Of a stretch of 64,000 nt of DNA, positions 13,492 through 24,904 are shown one piece after another (position 1 is the stretch's first letter; each line of letters starts with the position of its first letter). Below the pieces are notes generated by a model. It did not search any database and was not told where the DNA came from. It worked only from the letters and a program-made list of their open reading frames with translations. Location: positions 434,001 through 498,000 of the forward strand of contig SSNP01000040.1 of assembly GCA_006937955.1 (NCBI GenBank), written 5' to 3'. Source of the DNA: Pachypanchax playfairii. Lineage: Eukaryota > Chordata > Actinopteri > Cyprinodontiformes > Aplocheilidae. Both the position numbers and the translations under genes were made by a program.

Positions 13492-16400
13492 TAAATAACT
13501 GGACCATGATTATCATCTCCTCGTGTTGAGTGGTGGGACTGAATGGACGTCAGATACAGCTGCAGCTGAGCTCTCATGCCGTGCACACATCTAGCCTTTC
13601 TGTCCAGGATCCCTGCCAGCTTGTGGACATAGACACCAAATGGCTATTGGGAAAAAAAGACAAACAGAGAGGAGAAACAAATCAATCAGATTAAAAAGAG
13701 GAGGAGTTATTTAAAATTGTTGATGTGATGTAATCAAACCATTTGGTGCTGCTGCCATAAAAGCTTCCCCTCTTTGTGACATAAAGCTTCCATCTCTTTC
13801 AGCTGCTCCAGGTGGGCTTCAACAAGACACCACCTAAAGACAAATTCACTTATATAAGGTTTAATGTATGATGAATATGTCAGAGAAATACTGAGAACTC
13901 TCAGACTTACTTGAGGTGCTGAGGGTGATGAATCGTGGATCGCTTTTGCTGATTGCTCCTGCTCTCTTGACCCTTTGGCTCTGGTTTAAAAAAAATCTTT
14001 GATGTGCTGGAATTATCTGAATGAACCATGTTCAAGTGACACGAGGTGTTTTCAGATTGTTCAGTAAGGGAAGATGAAGATTTTTTGCAATGGTTCTGTT
14101 TGTGTTCTGAGGGTGATCTGATGCATTGGACTGCAGGTGACGTGAGAGGAGTTACAACAGAAGCACATGTAGATGAAGCTGCAGCAGCATTGTTGTCATA
14201 AGTTGGTAGATTGTTGTGATTGTTTTCACTTTGGAGTGATGACATCATAACCCCTGGTATGTAGGGCATGTTTATACCTAAACGAGACAAATAATTACCT
14301 TTTTATACAAGCACACACAGAGACACTGAATCTACACTCACCTCTTCCTCTGACAGTCCTTTTGGAATCTTTTTGCTGCTCGGTCACTGTCACAGCATCA
14401 GGTGCAGCAGATGACAAAGGCTGGAATATCTTTCCATGAGGAAGTTTTATAAGAGATTCTGCCCGCTCATTCTCTACAAACTCCTGCATCGTTTCCACAC
14501 CTGAAGGACTTTCTTCATCAGTTTCCTGTTGCTTATTTTTACTGGCATCAATCTCAGATTGACGGAGCGAAGTGTCTCTATTCTCCCCCCGGAAGAATGA
14601 GGTTGTAGCACCTTGTTGGTCCATATAAAGCTGATAGATGTTAAAAGTGTCCTTATAATCCTCAGACAGAGATGGGACAGATATTTTGGCTCTGAAGTCT
14701 GGATGGTTGCATGACTGCGTGTAAACAGGATGTTCTGTTGGTATGTAGGATACAGTCTCTGTCGCTGGTGTGCATGACTGAACATGTAAAAACTGTCTTT
14801 TCTTAGCAACAGCTACAAATTCTGTTTTCTTCTCTCTGTGGTTGTTTGATGGCACTGTCTCTGGAATACTCAGCAATGGTGAAATATAAATATTGCGATC
14901 ATGTTTAGCATTCTTAGATTCAAGAGGCGATTCGTTCAGGTTAAGTGAGGTCAGAAGTAGATTATTATGTTCACACGATGGAGAGAGAGGTCTTTCTGCA
15001 GGAGCTCGTTGATGCTGGGATTCAAAAGGAATACTGTCATGTATGCTATGTGCAGACTCCAAGCTGTAGTATTCAGCTGCTTCTTCCTGTCCAGATCTCC
15101 ACACTCCATTATCAGGATCAGCTAATGCATTCAGTCCTGTCACGCTAATTTCCTCTCTGTCTTCTGAATCACAGCTATGATACAGTCTGGCGTCTATATT
15201 TGTTTCAGCTGCATTTGTCACTCTAGACTCTGTTTCTGCCACCCAAGCCTGTCTTCTCTCCCTCCCAGCTGACATCTTATCTTCCCTCCTGACACAGTCA
15301 TGCATAAAGGTTTCAGATTGTTCACGAGTCTCATCACTGAGCAAAGGTATTTGACTTCTGTTATGATCAACCTCTGCCTCAGCTGTATCTGAAAGATCTT
15401 TCAAACTATGATCCATATGGGTATAAAACAAACTCTGTGAGGAGTGCAGGGGTAAAGGTAGAGAGCTGGGAGTTGTAGAAGAATGGAGACTGACAGATGA
15501 AGTGGTAGATGGAGGTATAAACTGCTGCAGCTGCTGATGATACAGTCGCAGATGCTTCACTCTTTCCCTATCACATACATCTTTTTGTCTGTCTCTGTCT
15601 CTACAGCGTTCCTCCTGTCTTGTTGTTTTGATCTGTTCTGTTTCCTCCTCTCTTCTCCTCGTCACAATGTGCAGACGGTGGAATCCAGATTCCCTTTCAG
15701 TTAAAGTTAGATTATCTTCAGGAGAACGTTCCTTCACTTGTAGCTCATCAGATTGTTGTCTGAACACCAGCTCTGTCCTGGTACCTTCCTCTCTGACATA
15801 GTGACCGTCACAACCTCTACGTCTCTCACTTTCCATTCTCCTACCCTCATCTGCCTTTTTACTCCTATTATTCTTTGTCAGGAAGTCTCTGATTGGTGTC
15901 ACATGTTCAAGAACTATTTCTTTTCTTCTTCTTGGTTGTCTGTCGTCTCCACATCTGGTGTTCTTGGGTGTTGAGCAGAGAAATGGACCCCTTGTGTGTA
16001 ATCTTGTTGTAGGCCCAAAAGTCTCATTTTGTTTCACTAACTTTGCATTATTCAGAGTGCCATCATCTTTACTTGTGCTCCTGTTGTTGCTGTTTGACAT
16101 ATGATCAAACGAGGGTCCCATCGTGGATATTCTTCTTCCACGTATCCCTCCAAGGCCCTTCAGCTCCTTCACACTATAAATAATTGCACACATACAAGAA
16201 AGAAAAAAAAAACATACAAAAAAACAAAAACAAATGTTTCAGCATCTATTAAAGTTTGTAAATTTCTTCACAAAATACCCACTGAGATAAAAACTCACCG
16301 ATCTGCGTATCTCAGCGTATTCAGTGTGTGTTCGGTTGTTTGTCGACCCGGTGAAATGTTGGCAATCATGCAGGTCATCGAGTCACCCACAAACGAGTCT

Positions 16401-19400
16401 TTCAAAACCTAGAATGAGCATAAAGTCGCTCAATTTGAAAGAATCTGAAAGTTTAGAAGTTTGAAGTGAAGAAAGGAGGAAATGAAATGCTCATCAGTCT
16501 CTTTACCTGAGTGAGTTTGCTTTGTCTGAAAGGTGTGTGAGATTCCTCCTTATCAAGAGAACGAATGCATTCTTTAAGCTGAAGGGAAAAAAACAAATTG
16601 GGAACAAGAAAGAACATATTTTCCTTGATATATAAAGAGGATTAGAGGTGTATCTGTGTAACTTACAGCCAACAGGCTCTGGTTGATCTCAGCTCCCTCC
16701 ATACGAGTCTGTCTGTTTGGTTGTTTGGCATCAGATGCTCTCTCACTTCCTGCCAGGTCCACAAACCACATTCTGCACACAAACACAAGCAGAGTCATTT
16801 TACACAAATATCAGAAGCTTCATTTGATCTGTTAAATGTTTCAGTTTCTTTGTTTGTCCCTAACATGGTGTATGTGCTTCTTATTTTAGTGTCTTTTTGT
16901 CATTGCAATATCAACTGTAAATAAAAAATTAATTTATTTGAAAAATATTTACTCTTTATGACATGATTAAAGCTAGCCAAAAAACAAATAAATACATTGG
17001 ATCATTTTCACTCAGTTTGGTTTAAAACATCCAAAGTATACTAAAGAAAAAAGTTTTAAAATCTTACATTCAAGAAGCAAAAAACATTGTTTCCTTCTAA
17101 ACTCCACTTCTCAAGCGTCTTTCATTAGAATCTTAAAAGGTTTGAAAAAGCAACAAACAGCCAAAATGAAAAAAAAAAAAAAAAACTCTAAACATTTCTG
17201 TTGTCTGTCACCTTCCAGCTGCCTGCTGGTTTGGACCGCGGAGCTGAATCTGAAGCAAAGCGTGGGACCGAGAGGAGAGCGGATTCACGCCGCTCGTGCC
17301 TTGTGTTCGTTCTGCTGCACCCAGTGAAATCACCTGGAATGGAAACAAAAGAAGAAGAAGGTATTTCACAACATTTCTTAAAAGAGACTCGTTGGATAAT
17401 ATTTTAATTCTACAGGATATTTAAGTGTCAGCAGGTTTGTCAGACATTCCAGTTTAGATCCAGGAACCTGTTTGTTACTTTCTGCTAATTTGTACAGACT
17501 ATGTAAGATGTCAAAAACACATTTTTTTGTGTTTTTTTTTAAAGACACAAACCTTCAGCAGTGAATCGACCGACTCCACTTGAACATCACGCAGCCCTGA
17601 AATGTGAACTACTTTCTGTCTGTCCTCTCTGGCAAATAACCTTCAGAGAGACGAGAGAAGGAAAATATAAAAAGAAAAATGTCAAACAACTTTAAAAACA
17701 TCTAGAAAGAATAAAAAGGTTATTTGATGTGGATATTGTTTAAACCAGCATGCAGGAAAAGAAGATATTCAAAACAACAAACCTTTTCCTGTTGTCCAAC
17801 AGGTCGTACAGCTGACCACAGTATATTTCAAAGAAACTGACGTAAACCAGAAGGGCTGAGTATGTGGGTGTGGTGGACAGGTGAGCAAAAATGTCCCTGA
17901 CGGCCAGAGCATACAGTCCAGGTTCCCCGGGAGATGAACCCAGCATGGTGTAAGTCTTTCCTGCACCCGTTTGTCCATAAGCAAAGCAGGTGGCTTTTCC
18001 TCTGTGGATAGAAACAACTAAATATAAGTAAATAAAGTAATAAAATACAGAGACACACCATCATTAGTGGCACCATGTCAGATATCAGAACAAACTTACC
18101 CTTTAAGCATGTGCTGAACCAGAGGATATGCTGTTTTTTGATACACCTCTTCATTAGAGCTTCCCTCTCCAAAAACCTGGTCAAAGTAATACTTGTGCTG
18201 TAAAACAAAAAAGTACAGTTTGATGTAAACAAAACCACAAAGAGTTTGAATTAAAAGTAATCTACCCTTAGAATGTCAGTACAGTTGGATTTGTCGCTGT
18301 TTTCCATCTACCTGAAGAATGTACGCTGTGAGATCTACAGCTTCTTTGTTTTCATGGACAATCACACATTCTCCGCCCGGAGTCGTCACAACATCTTCTT
18401 CTCCTCTTCTGAACTCTGCACGCGTGAAAGGTCTTTTCCTCACGCACACGCTAATCCGTTGTCCCCCCACATACCTGCATGCATAAATTACAAAAAAATC
18501 TGATCACAATAAAAATATACTTTAAACAATTCTCATAAGACTGTTATTAAATACTAAATTTCATGTTAAATGAATGTAAATAAAGCTAGGCGTGAGCTTA
18601 CCTGCTGTTTGGATTATGAGGAGAACTCAGAGGTAGTCCATAGTTATAGCCAGCTGATCTCTTTGCTTCATAAACAGGTGTGAATTTATTCATATATGTA
18701 GAGTCATTATTCCTTCTAGAAATTCTTTTTCTGACTTTCTGTTTAAATATTTTGCTGTTAAATGTTTTCGACGTTACTGTTGCTGAACTGGAATTCAGTT
18801 TGTAGGTTGTTTTCCTGATTGGCAGTAAACTGATGTCAGAGTTGAATAAAGAAGTTCCTCTGCTGAGGTGCAGCTGTAGGTTTTTGTCATCATGATGTTC
18901 ACGACTCTGTAGCTTACTGTTTTTGATCTTATGGAGGTCATATAGAGCTGTACTTCCACTGAGGTGAGTGGGTGTGGCTGATCCCTGCGCTGGCTCATCA
19001 TTTCTGTTATGACTTGAGAAATCAAGCCGTCTGCGAACGCGTGATGGTTTATTCTCATGCTCGCCCACTTCTTTATCAAGATTTCTATAACCATCAGGAC
19101 TTAATCCAGCATCTACTGCATTATAGTCCTCTTTACCTTGATCATAATTGCCATTATAGATCCTAACATCATCGTTTATGAGGCTCTTCAAATTGAGAGT
19201 TTTGAGCATTTGGATGAGATAGAAGAGTCGAGTCCTGTCCTTCATTGAACTAACTCCCAGGAAAGGATAGTCCTCTATCCTCAGAGCTAGAAGGTGGGCT
19301 GCAGTACAAACACCCACCAAAGTAAACCTAAGACACAAGAAACAAAAGAGGACAGGTGTATTATTACAGAATATATAAGTGTGACTTAGGATGCATGTGT

Positions 19401-19467
19401 CTGCTTACCGAGCATAATGATGCTGCAGCCCAGCCGCTTGCAAACATTCATACAAGCAAAAAGTCAT
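13491..19467 (-). CDS. kif24: Kinesin family member 24 (KIF24), 14 coding exons, 1402 aa
   Basis: Kinesin-13-like motor that depolymerises microtubules at the mother centriole and restrains cilium assembly (family knowledge). Exons: 19467-19409, 19327-18602, 18474-18312, 18197-18100, 18001-17783, 17640-17553, 17333-17212, 16772-16667, 16578-16507, 16408-16299, 16173-14342, 14277-13911, 13833-13740, 13643-13491; the total is an exact multiple of three, ending TAA. A SAM-like domain lies at about 1-65 (LYECLQAAGLQHHYARF). The motor runs about 266-588, with P-loop GQTGAGKT at 358-365, switch I SSRSH at 471-475 and switch II DLAGSE at 497-502. A long low-complexity tail encoded mainly by one 1832-nt exon follows, then a conserved C-terminal helix region (HLEQLKEME; RAQLQLYL). 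Length is close to human KIF24 (about 1368 aa). It lies upstream of and in tandem with ubap2, as on human 9p13. Confidence 0.96.
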
Positions 19468-20127
19468 TTCCTCCTTTCTCTGTTTTATCCTTCAGTCCAC
19501 CTGAACACAGACACGCCATTAAAAATAAGCAAATATAAAATAATATTCTGCAGCTAAATGCATACTAAACTAACTCAAACGTACACACAGAACAACTGAA
19601 AGCAGCCACACACTGCAGGTCAACATGGGACAGTGTCCTGTCTGATGACTTCAGTGCTCACTGTGTCACTACAACCACCCAGCTCTGTTGATGGTAAGCA
19701 AAGCAGGAGATACCAGACTGAAACCTGATACTGGTGCGGGACATCCAGGGCAGCTTGTTGCAGCTTCCTCTACTCTGGCAACTATGATAAAAATAGTCAA
19801 CTCAGGCAAGAAACTGTAGACTGTCTGACAGCAGCAGCAGTTCTGCCATATGGTGAGAATGAGCTGTGATCCTGTCCTTCAGTCTGAGCCCACATTATTA
19901 TGTTAGTGATATTTGTTATTAATTCATGCTGGAACTCATCTACTCCATGTTTACACTGGGATGTCGAGTAAAAACCTAAAGATGCAATAAAATAAAATCC
20001 TAATTCTGAGTATTTAGTTGCAATGCATTTCAAACACATCTCTAATGTTTTGCATGAGTTGGTTAACACTACAAAAATCATACTTTTCTAAATGCAAAAC
20101 AGGGGGAAAAAATATTTAAATACTTAC

Positions 20128-20230
20128 TCTAGACTTTTTGTTTTAGCATCAAGAGATAACTGAGAGAGTCGGACGTTTGACAAATGGGATTAATTATTAA
20201 CAAAGTTTCCTGAACGAGACTTCCGTACAC
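20128..20230 (-). other. kif24: Probable 5' UTR exon of kif24
   Basis: A strong donor (TCTAGA|GTAAGTA) ends this segment at 20128, and an acceptor (GTTCAG|GTGG) lies at 19501, 33 bp before the kif24 ATG. The 5' boundary was not determined; the X-box lies just upstream. Confidence 0.5.
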
Positions 20231-20237
20231 ATAACGG

Positions 20238-20251
20238 GTTTCCATAGCGAC
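20238..20251. promoter_or_regulatory. RFX X-box upstream of kif24
   Basis: GTTTCCATAGCGAC matches RYYNYY-AT-RRNRAC at every position. RFX factors bind such X-boxes in promoters of ciliary and centriolar genes. The site lies about 770 bp upstream of the kif24 ATG and immediately upstream of its inferred 5' UTR exon. Confidence 0.6.
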
Positions 20252-21105
20252 GCAAATAGCGCTCAGGTTCCTGAAAAACTATCAAACATAAAGGTTGAAT
20301 TTCAATGAAGAAACTGGTCAAAATAAATCCCAGTTCAGTTTTACATTAACAGATAATCCGTTTGAGGATTAAAGCCCCCAGAGACAGAGAAACCTCCTCG
20401 GACCGAACCATTGAGTGTCAGTGTCCCAGTTTAAACACAAGTATCTCAACAAACGTTGTTAATTAAAACAATTCAAGCATTTATTACATATTTGTTACAT
20501 ATATTACAATATTTGTTACATATATTACACAGTTTGGGATCTTTTCTGTACTGTTCTGTTACTGAAACTTCAAACTGCACCTAATGTGGAAGAATGAACG
20601 TGACCGTGATATTTAAAAAAAACAAAACAATTTAAGGATAATTACCGTGACAATAAATAATATTATAGGTTTATGTTGCACTCAGAAATTTATGAATGAC
20701 CCGTTTTTATGTTTTTAATCGGACCGTTTCGTGTTTCCTTGGGGACTACTTTAAATGTAACACAGAGCCCTGGTTCTTTTTCTTCCTGTGTTTTCTGAGT
20801 TCCTTGATGATTGTAAGTTGTTTATATTTCATTTGACACATGTCCAAATTATTTTGCGAGTCTGTTTAATAAAGATAAGACACCAGCGCGCGCTGTAACT
20901 GATAATGCAGATTAATTCGAGCTTAAATTTAAGTAATAATTTACAATATTAACAATAATCTTAAAACAGCCTTTTTTATCTATATTTTGCTTCAGCACAA
21001 AGATTTTTTAACACTAATTTCGTCGGAATGAAAGTGTTAAAAAAGTTTAGTTTGTTTTTTCTGCGAATTGGGAGCATGTTTAAGCTTTAATCTTATTACT
21101 TTAAC

Positions 21106-21107
21106 AT

Positions 21108-21155
<48 letters not shown>
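21106..21155. repeat. (GT)n microsatellite
   Basis: An uninterrupted GT tract followed by GTG/G-rich sequence, about 500 bp upstream of the rfesd ATG. Confidence 0.9.
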
Positions 21156-21156
<1 letters not shown>

Positions 21157-21204
21157 TGGTGGTGGGGGGGTGTGGTGGTAGTGGGGTGTCTGGTTCCTAT
21201 CTCT

Positions 21205-21375
21205 AGCAGTCAGGTGGACAGATGGGGTGCACCCTCGACAGATCCATCACAGTACCACTCACAGACAAACACACACAGATTAACTGCACATTCATAGATT
21301 TGATCAGTCAGAAGAAACTTAGAAAACTCACGCATGCAGAGGAAGAACATTCAAACTCCATGTGGCGTGTCAGAC
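21205..21375. repeat. Dispersed teleost repeat upstream of rfesd
   Basis: Contains ATCCATCACAGTACCACTCA, then CACGCATGCAGAGGAAGAAC and CATTCAAACTCCATGTGG. This is the order seen in a very common fish interspersed repeat. A second degenerate member lies near 59465-59625. Confidence 0.55.
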
Positions 21376-21643
21376 TCAAGAATTTAAGCATTCTGCTCAT
21401 AAATGTCTCCTGAATAATGGGCTTCTGTTTAAAGCCACTCAACACATCAATTATTTAAACACAAGCAAGGCACCTAACCCCATGGACATCCCACCAAGTT
21501 CCACCAAGTATATATATTAAAACTGGACAAGCACATGATGGAGAAACCTTCTCTTTTTCATTCATTAAATTATTCAAAATGTCATTTCTCTAAAAGAACC
21601 ATCTACTTTATTACCAGTTAATCTCCCTAAAGAAGAGCTCAGC

Positions 21644-21856
21644 ATGTCGTTGGAAGAGGAGGCAACACAGACGTCCTCGTCTTCATCATCTCCCCCTCCT
21701 TCCTCCCCCTCACCTCCTACCTTGCACTTTATTGGAAAAAAGGAGGACGTCGTCAGAGCTCGGCGGTTGACCATGAGGGTGAACGGCTGCAGAGACGTGC
21801 TGGTTTTGTACCACCAAGAGCAGCTTTATGCAATGGATATGCGCTGCTACCGTAAG

Positions 21857-21898
<42 letters not shown>

Positions 21899-22185
21899 TT
21901 GTATTTCTGACCTCCTGGGGACCCGTTTCCTGACTTTTACTATCTTTCTGGGGTCCGAGGGTTCTTGTGGGGACCGAAGCCTGGTCCCCATGAGGGGGAC
22001 TCCCCTTTTTAGGGTTAGGGGTTAGGTTTATAGGTATGGTGTGAATAGAGTTTTAGTTAGTCTTAGGGTTAGTTATAGATCAGTAATGGTTAAGGTTAGG
22101 AAAAGGGTTTGGGTTAGGTATAAATCTAGTTACTAAAATCAATGGAAGTCAATGGACGGTCCCCATAAGGATACCAAAACACACT

Positions 22186-22216
<31 letters not shown>

Positions 22217-22821
22217 TTGTATTTCTGACCTCCTGGGGACCCGTTTCCTGACTTTTACTATCTTTCTGGGGTCCGAGGGTTCTTGTGGGGACCGAAGCCT
22301 GGTCCCCATGAGGGGGACTCCCCTTTTTAGGGTTAGGGGTTAGGTTTATAGGTATGGTGTGAATAGAGTTTTAGTTAGTCTTAGGGTTAGTTATAGATCA
22401 GTAATGGTTAAGGTTAGGAAAAGGGTTTGGGTTAGGTATAAATCTAGTTACTAAAATCAATGGAAGTCAATGGACGGTCCCCATAAGGATACCAAAACAC
22501 ACTTGTGTGTGTGTGTGTGCTGTGTGTGTGTGGGTTTGTATTTCTGACCTCCTGGGGACCCGTTTCCTGACTTTTACTATCTTTCTGGGGTCCGAGGGTT
22601 CTTGTGGGGACCGAAGCCTGGTCCCCATGAGGGGGACTCCCCTTTTTAGGGTTAGGGGTTAGGTTTATAGGTATGGTGTGAATAGAGTTTTAGTTAGTCT
22701 TAGGGTTAGTTATAGATCAGTAATGGTTAAGGTTAGTAAAAGGGTTTGGGTTAGGTATAAATCTAGTTACTAAAATCAATGGAAGTCAATGGACGGTCCC
22801 CACAAGGATAACAAAACACAC

Positions 22822-22865
<44 letters not shown>

Positions 22866-23151
22866 TTGTATTTCTGACCTCCTGTGGACCCGTTTCCTGA
22901 CTTTTACTATCTTTCTGGGGTCCGAGGGTTCTTGTGGGGACCGAAGCCTGGTCCCCATGAGGGGGACTCCCCTTTTTAGGGTTAGGGGTTAGGTTTATAG
23001 GTATGGTGTGAATAGAGTTTTAGTTAGTCTTAGGGTTAGTTATAGATCAGTAATGGTTAAGGTTAGGAAAAGGGTTTGGGTTAGGTATAAATCTAGTTAC
23101 TAAAATCAATGGAAGTCAATGGACGGTCCCCATAAGGATACCAAAACACAC

Positions 23152-23185
<34 letters not shown>

Positions 23186-23471
23186 TTGTATTTCTGACCT
23201 CCTGGGGACCCGTTTCCTGACTTTTACTATCTTTCTGGGGTCCGAGGGTTCTTGTGGGGACCGAAGCCTGGTCCCCATGAGGGGGACTCCCCTTTTTAGG
23301 GTTAGGGGTTAGGTTTATAGGTATGGTGTGAATAGAGTTTTAGTTAGTCTTAGGGTTAGTTATAGATCAGTAATGGTTAAGGTTAGGAAAAGGGTTTGGG
23401 TTAGGTATAAATCTAGTTACTAAAATCAATGGAAGTCAATGGACGGTCCCCATAAGGATACCAAAACACAC

Positions 23472-23503
<32 letters not shown>

Positions 23504-24026
23504 CATGCTGCTGTGAATAATGCCACGTTTTTGTTTTTAGATTCAGGAGGTGAACTACAGTTTGGAGACATTGAGGTGAGTTTGATAATATTGAATTAAA
23601 CATATTGATCTTGTGACAAAACACGAGACATTAATGTTTCTTCTTCTAGTTCTGTTGTGTTGAAAAGCCATAGAACAGAAATTACTGTTTATCTGTCTAC
23701 ACACGTTCTTCATGTTGCATGTTCTGACCCTTTGTACCCTTTTTTAGGAGTTTAACGGACGGCTGTGCATTGTGTGTCCGTGGCACAAATACAAGATCAC
23801 GCTAGCAGAAGGGGAAGGACTTTATCAAGCTGTTGACAATCCTACAGTCAAATCTTTGAGGACTCATTGGTGCTCCAAGGGAGTCAAACAGAGGATTCAT
23901 AAAGTCACTGAAGTTGGTGGGAACGTGTACGTAACACTAAATGACTCCATCGAACCCGTAGAGTCAGACGTTTACCAGACTGAGCGATACAGAACCGTCC
24001 CACTCAACACTCAGCCAAAAGTCTGA
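21644..24026 (+). CDS. rfesd: Rieske Fe-S domain-containing protein (RFESD), 3 exons, 173 aa
   Basis: Small soluble Rieske-type 2Fe-2S protein; its physiological role is poorly known. Exons 21644-21851, 23541-23575 and 23748-24026. The histidine codon of the first iron ligand pair is split by intron 1 (TAC C | AT), giving C68-Y-H70. The second pair is C91-P-W-H94 in CIVCPWHKYKITLA, so the CxH...CxxH ligand set is intact. GEGLYQ and WCSKGVKQRIHKV follow as in vertebrate RFESD. The N-terminus is a Ser/Pro/Glu-rich stretch unlike mammals. The ATG chosen is the first in frame; an upstream non-coding exon is likely (acceptor-like ACCAG at about 21617). Intron 1 (1.7 kb) is mostly a tandem repeat. 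The gene diverges from kif24 and is followed by gtf2h3 in the same direction. Confidence 0.93.
21858..23501. repeat. Five-unit tandem repeat (about 318-330 bp period) with (GT)n spacers in rfesd intron 1
   Basis: Units start at GGGTTTGTATTTCTGACC: 21895, 22213, 22532, 22862 and 23182, spacings 318, 319, 330 and 320. They are separated by variable (GT)n. Units are almost identical, with only scattered substitutions (for example CCTGTGG for CCTGGGG in unit 4, GGTTAGTAAAAGG in unit 3). Each holds telomere-like GGGTTAGGGGTTAGG runs and three GGGGACC/GGTCCCC motifs, two of them facing each other as a 7-bp stem around a 7-nt loop (21969-21989 in unit 1). An inverted copy lies at 56746-57035. Confidence 0.97.
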
Positions 24027-24204
24027 AACAGGAAGTATTGAAGGATTATTTTACTAATATGTACTGAAAGTATTGCTTATCTTTTACTAAGAAACATTGC
24101 ATCATTTCATAAGATGGAGAGAAAAAGAACATTGTTGAGGTTAGGAGGCATTTATGCAGACTTGGTTGAAATGAAGTTTTTGATATAATAATTTTAGACG
24201 GTTT

Positions 24205-24210
24205 AATAAA
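24205..24210 (+). terminator. Polyadenylation signal of rfesd
   Basis: AATAAA about 180 bp after the TGA. Confidence 0.65.
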
Positions 24211-24622
24211 ATACAGTTAGGTGATGCAAATTTGTATGTGTTTTGTTTGGTAACAAATTAAATGTGACATTTATGGGGGGGGGGGGGTTCTTTAAGCATA
24301 AATGTGGTTTGTTCTCCACCTAATTGTTTTTTTTCTTATTGTTAATGACATGTTTTTTATATTTTACTCTTCTTGATTGGACAGAAATTTGTCTGGTGCT
24401 GAGAAACAACAATTTCATTCTGGGGATTAATAAAGTAATTATATGATCAATACATTTTTTATATCAGCCAACCAACGTCCTTTTAACTCCGCTTCAGTAG
24501 CAATCTACATAGAGGTTTTTGATTGTCTATATTTTATCCCATTTATGACCCATCTGAATAAAACCAATATTAAATCTGCTTTTAGAGTCAATGAGAAGCC
24601 GTGGTGCAGTATCACAAAGCAG

Positions 24623-24638
24623 CCGCTAGGTGGCAGCA
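24623..24638 (+). promoter_or_regulatory. CTCF-type motif between rfesd and gtf2h3
   Basis: CCGCTAGGTGGCAGCA matches the vertebrate CTCF core CCGCNAGGNGGCAG. It lies in the short gap between the two genes, about 280 bp before the gtf2h3 ATG. It could instead be carried by a dispersed repeat. Confidence 0.5.
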
Positions 24639-24904
24639 GTAGGTTCGCTGTTCTGCTGTGTGACAAGAAAAAAAATTAGAAGACGTAGCCAGTCGCACAG
24701 CAGTGACGCACTTCGGTGCCACTTATAAAAGAAAAAAGTCTCTGTATTGCCTAAAATAAACAATTATAATTGAGCCATATATTATAATTTTTAACGTTAG
24801 ACAACTCTACATTTGGTGTATCGTGTACCGCCAGAGATGGAAGTCTCCAGCAGATAGAGAACGAGGAGCCAATTCTTCTACATAAATTTGGAAATAATAA
24901 CATC

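Noticed and set aside
14474..14809. 111-aa minus-strand frame within the kif24 tail exon
   Set aside because: It is an out-of-frame shadow of the 1832-nt exon, whose main frame is open throughout and joined by matching splice phases.
22000..23060. Interstitial telomere from chromosome fusion
   Set aside because: The TTAGGG-like runs are short, irregular and identical in every dispersed unit, so they belong to the repeat and do not mark a fusion point.
21858..23501. CRISPR-like regularly spaced repeats
   Set aside because: Units are 318-330 bp direct repeats with (GT)n spacers in a vertebrate intron; size and composition do not fit a CRISPR array.
21828..23624. Repeated open frames containing VCVCVCV and CISDLL... 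on both strands
   Set aside because: They are translations of the (GT)n and the 318-bp repeat units, with no coding signal; the identical frame recurs because the DNA repeats.
24274..24290. Poly-G run as a regulatory quadruplex
   Set aside because: It is a single homopolymer run, not four G-tracts in a meaningful promoter position; more likely simple-sequence DNA downstream of rfesd.
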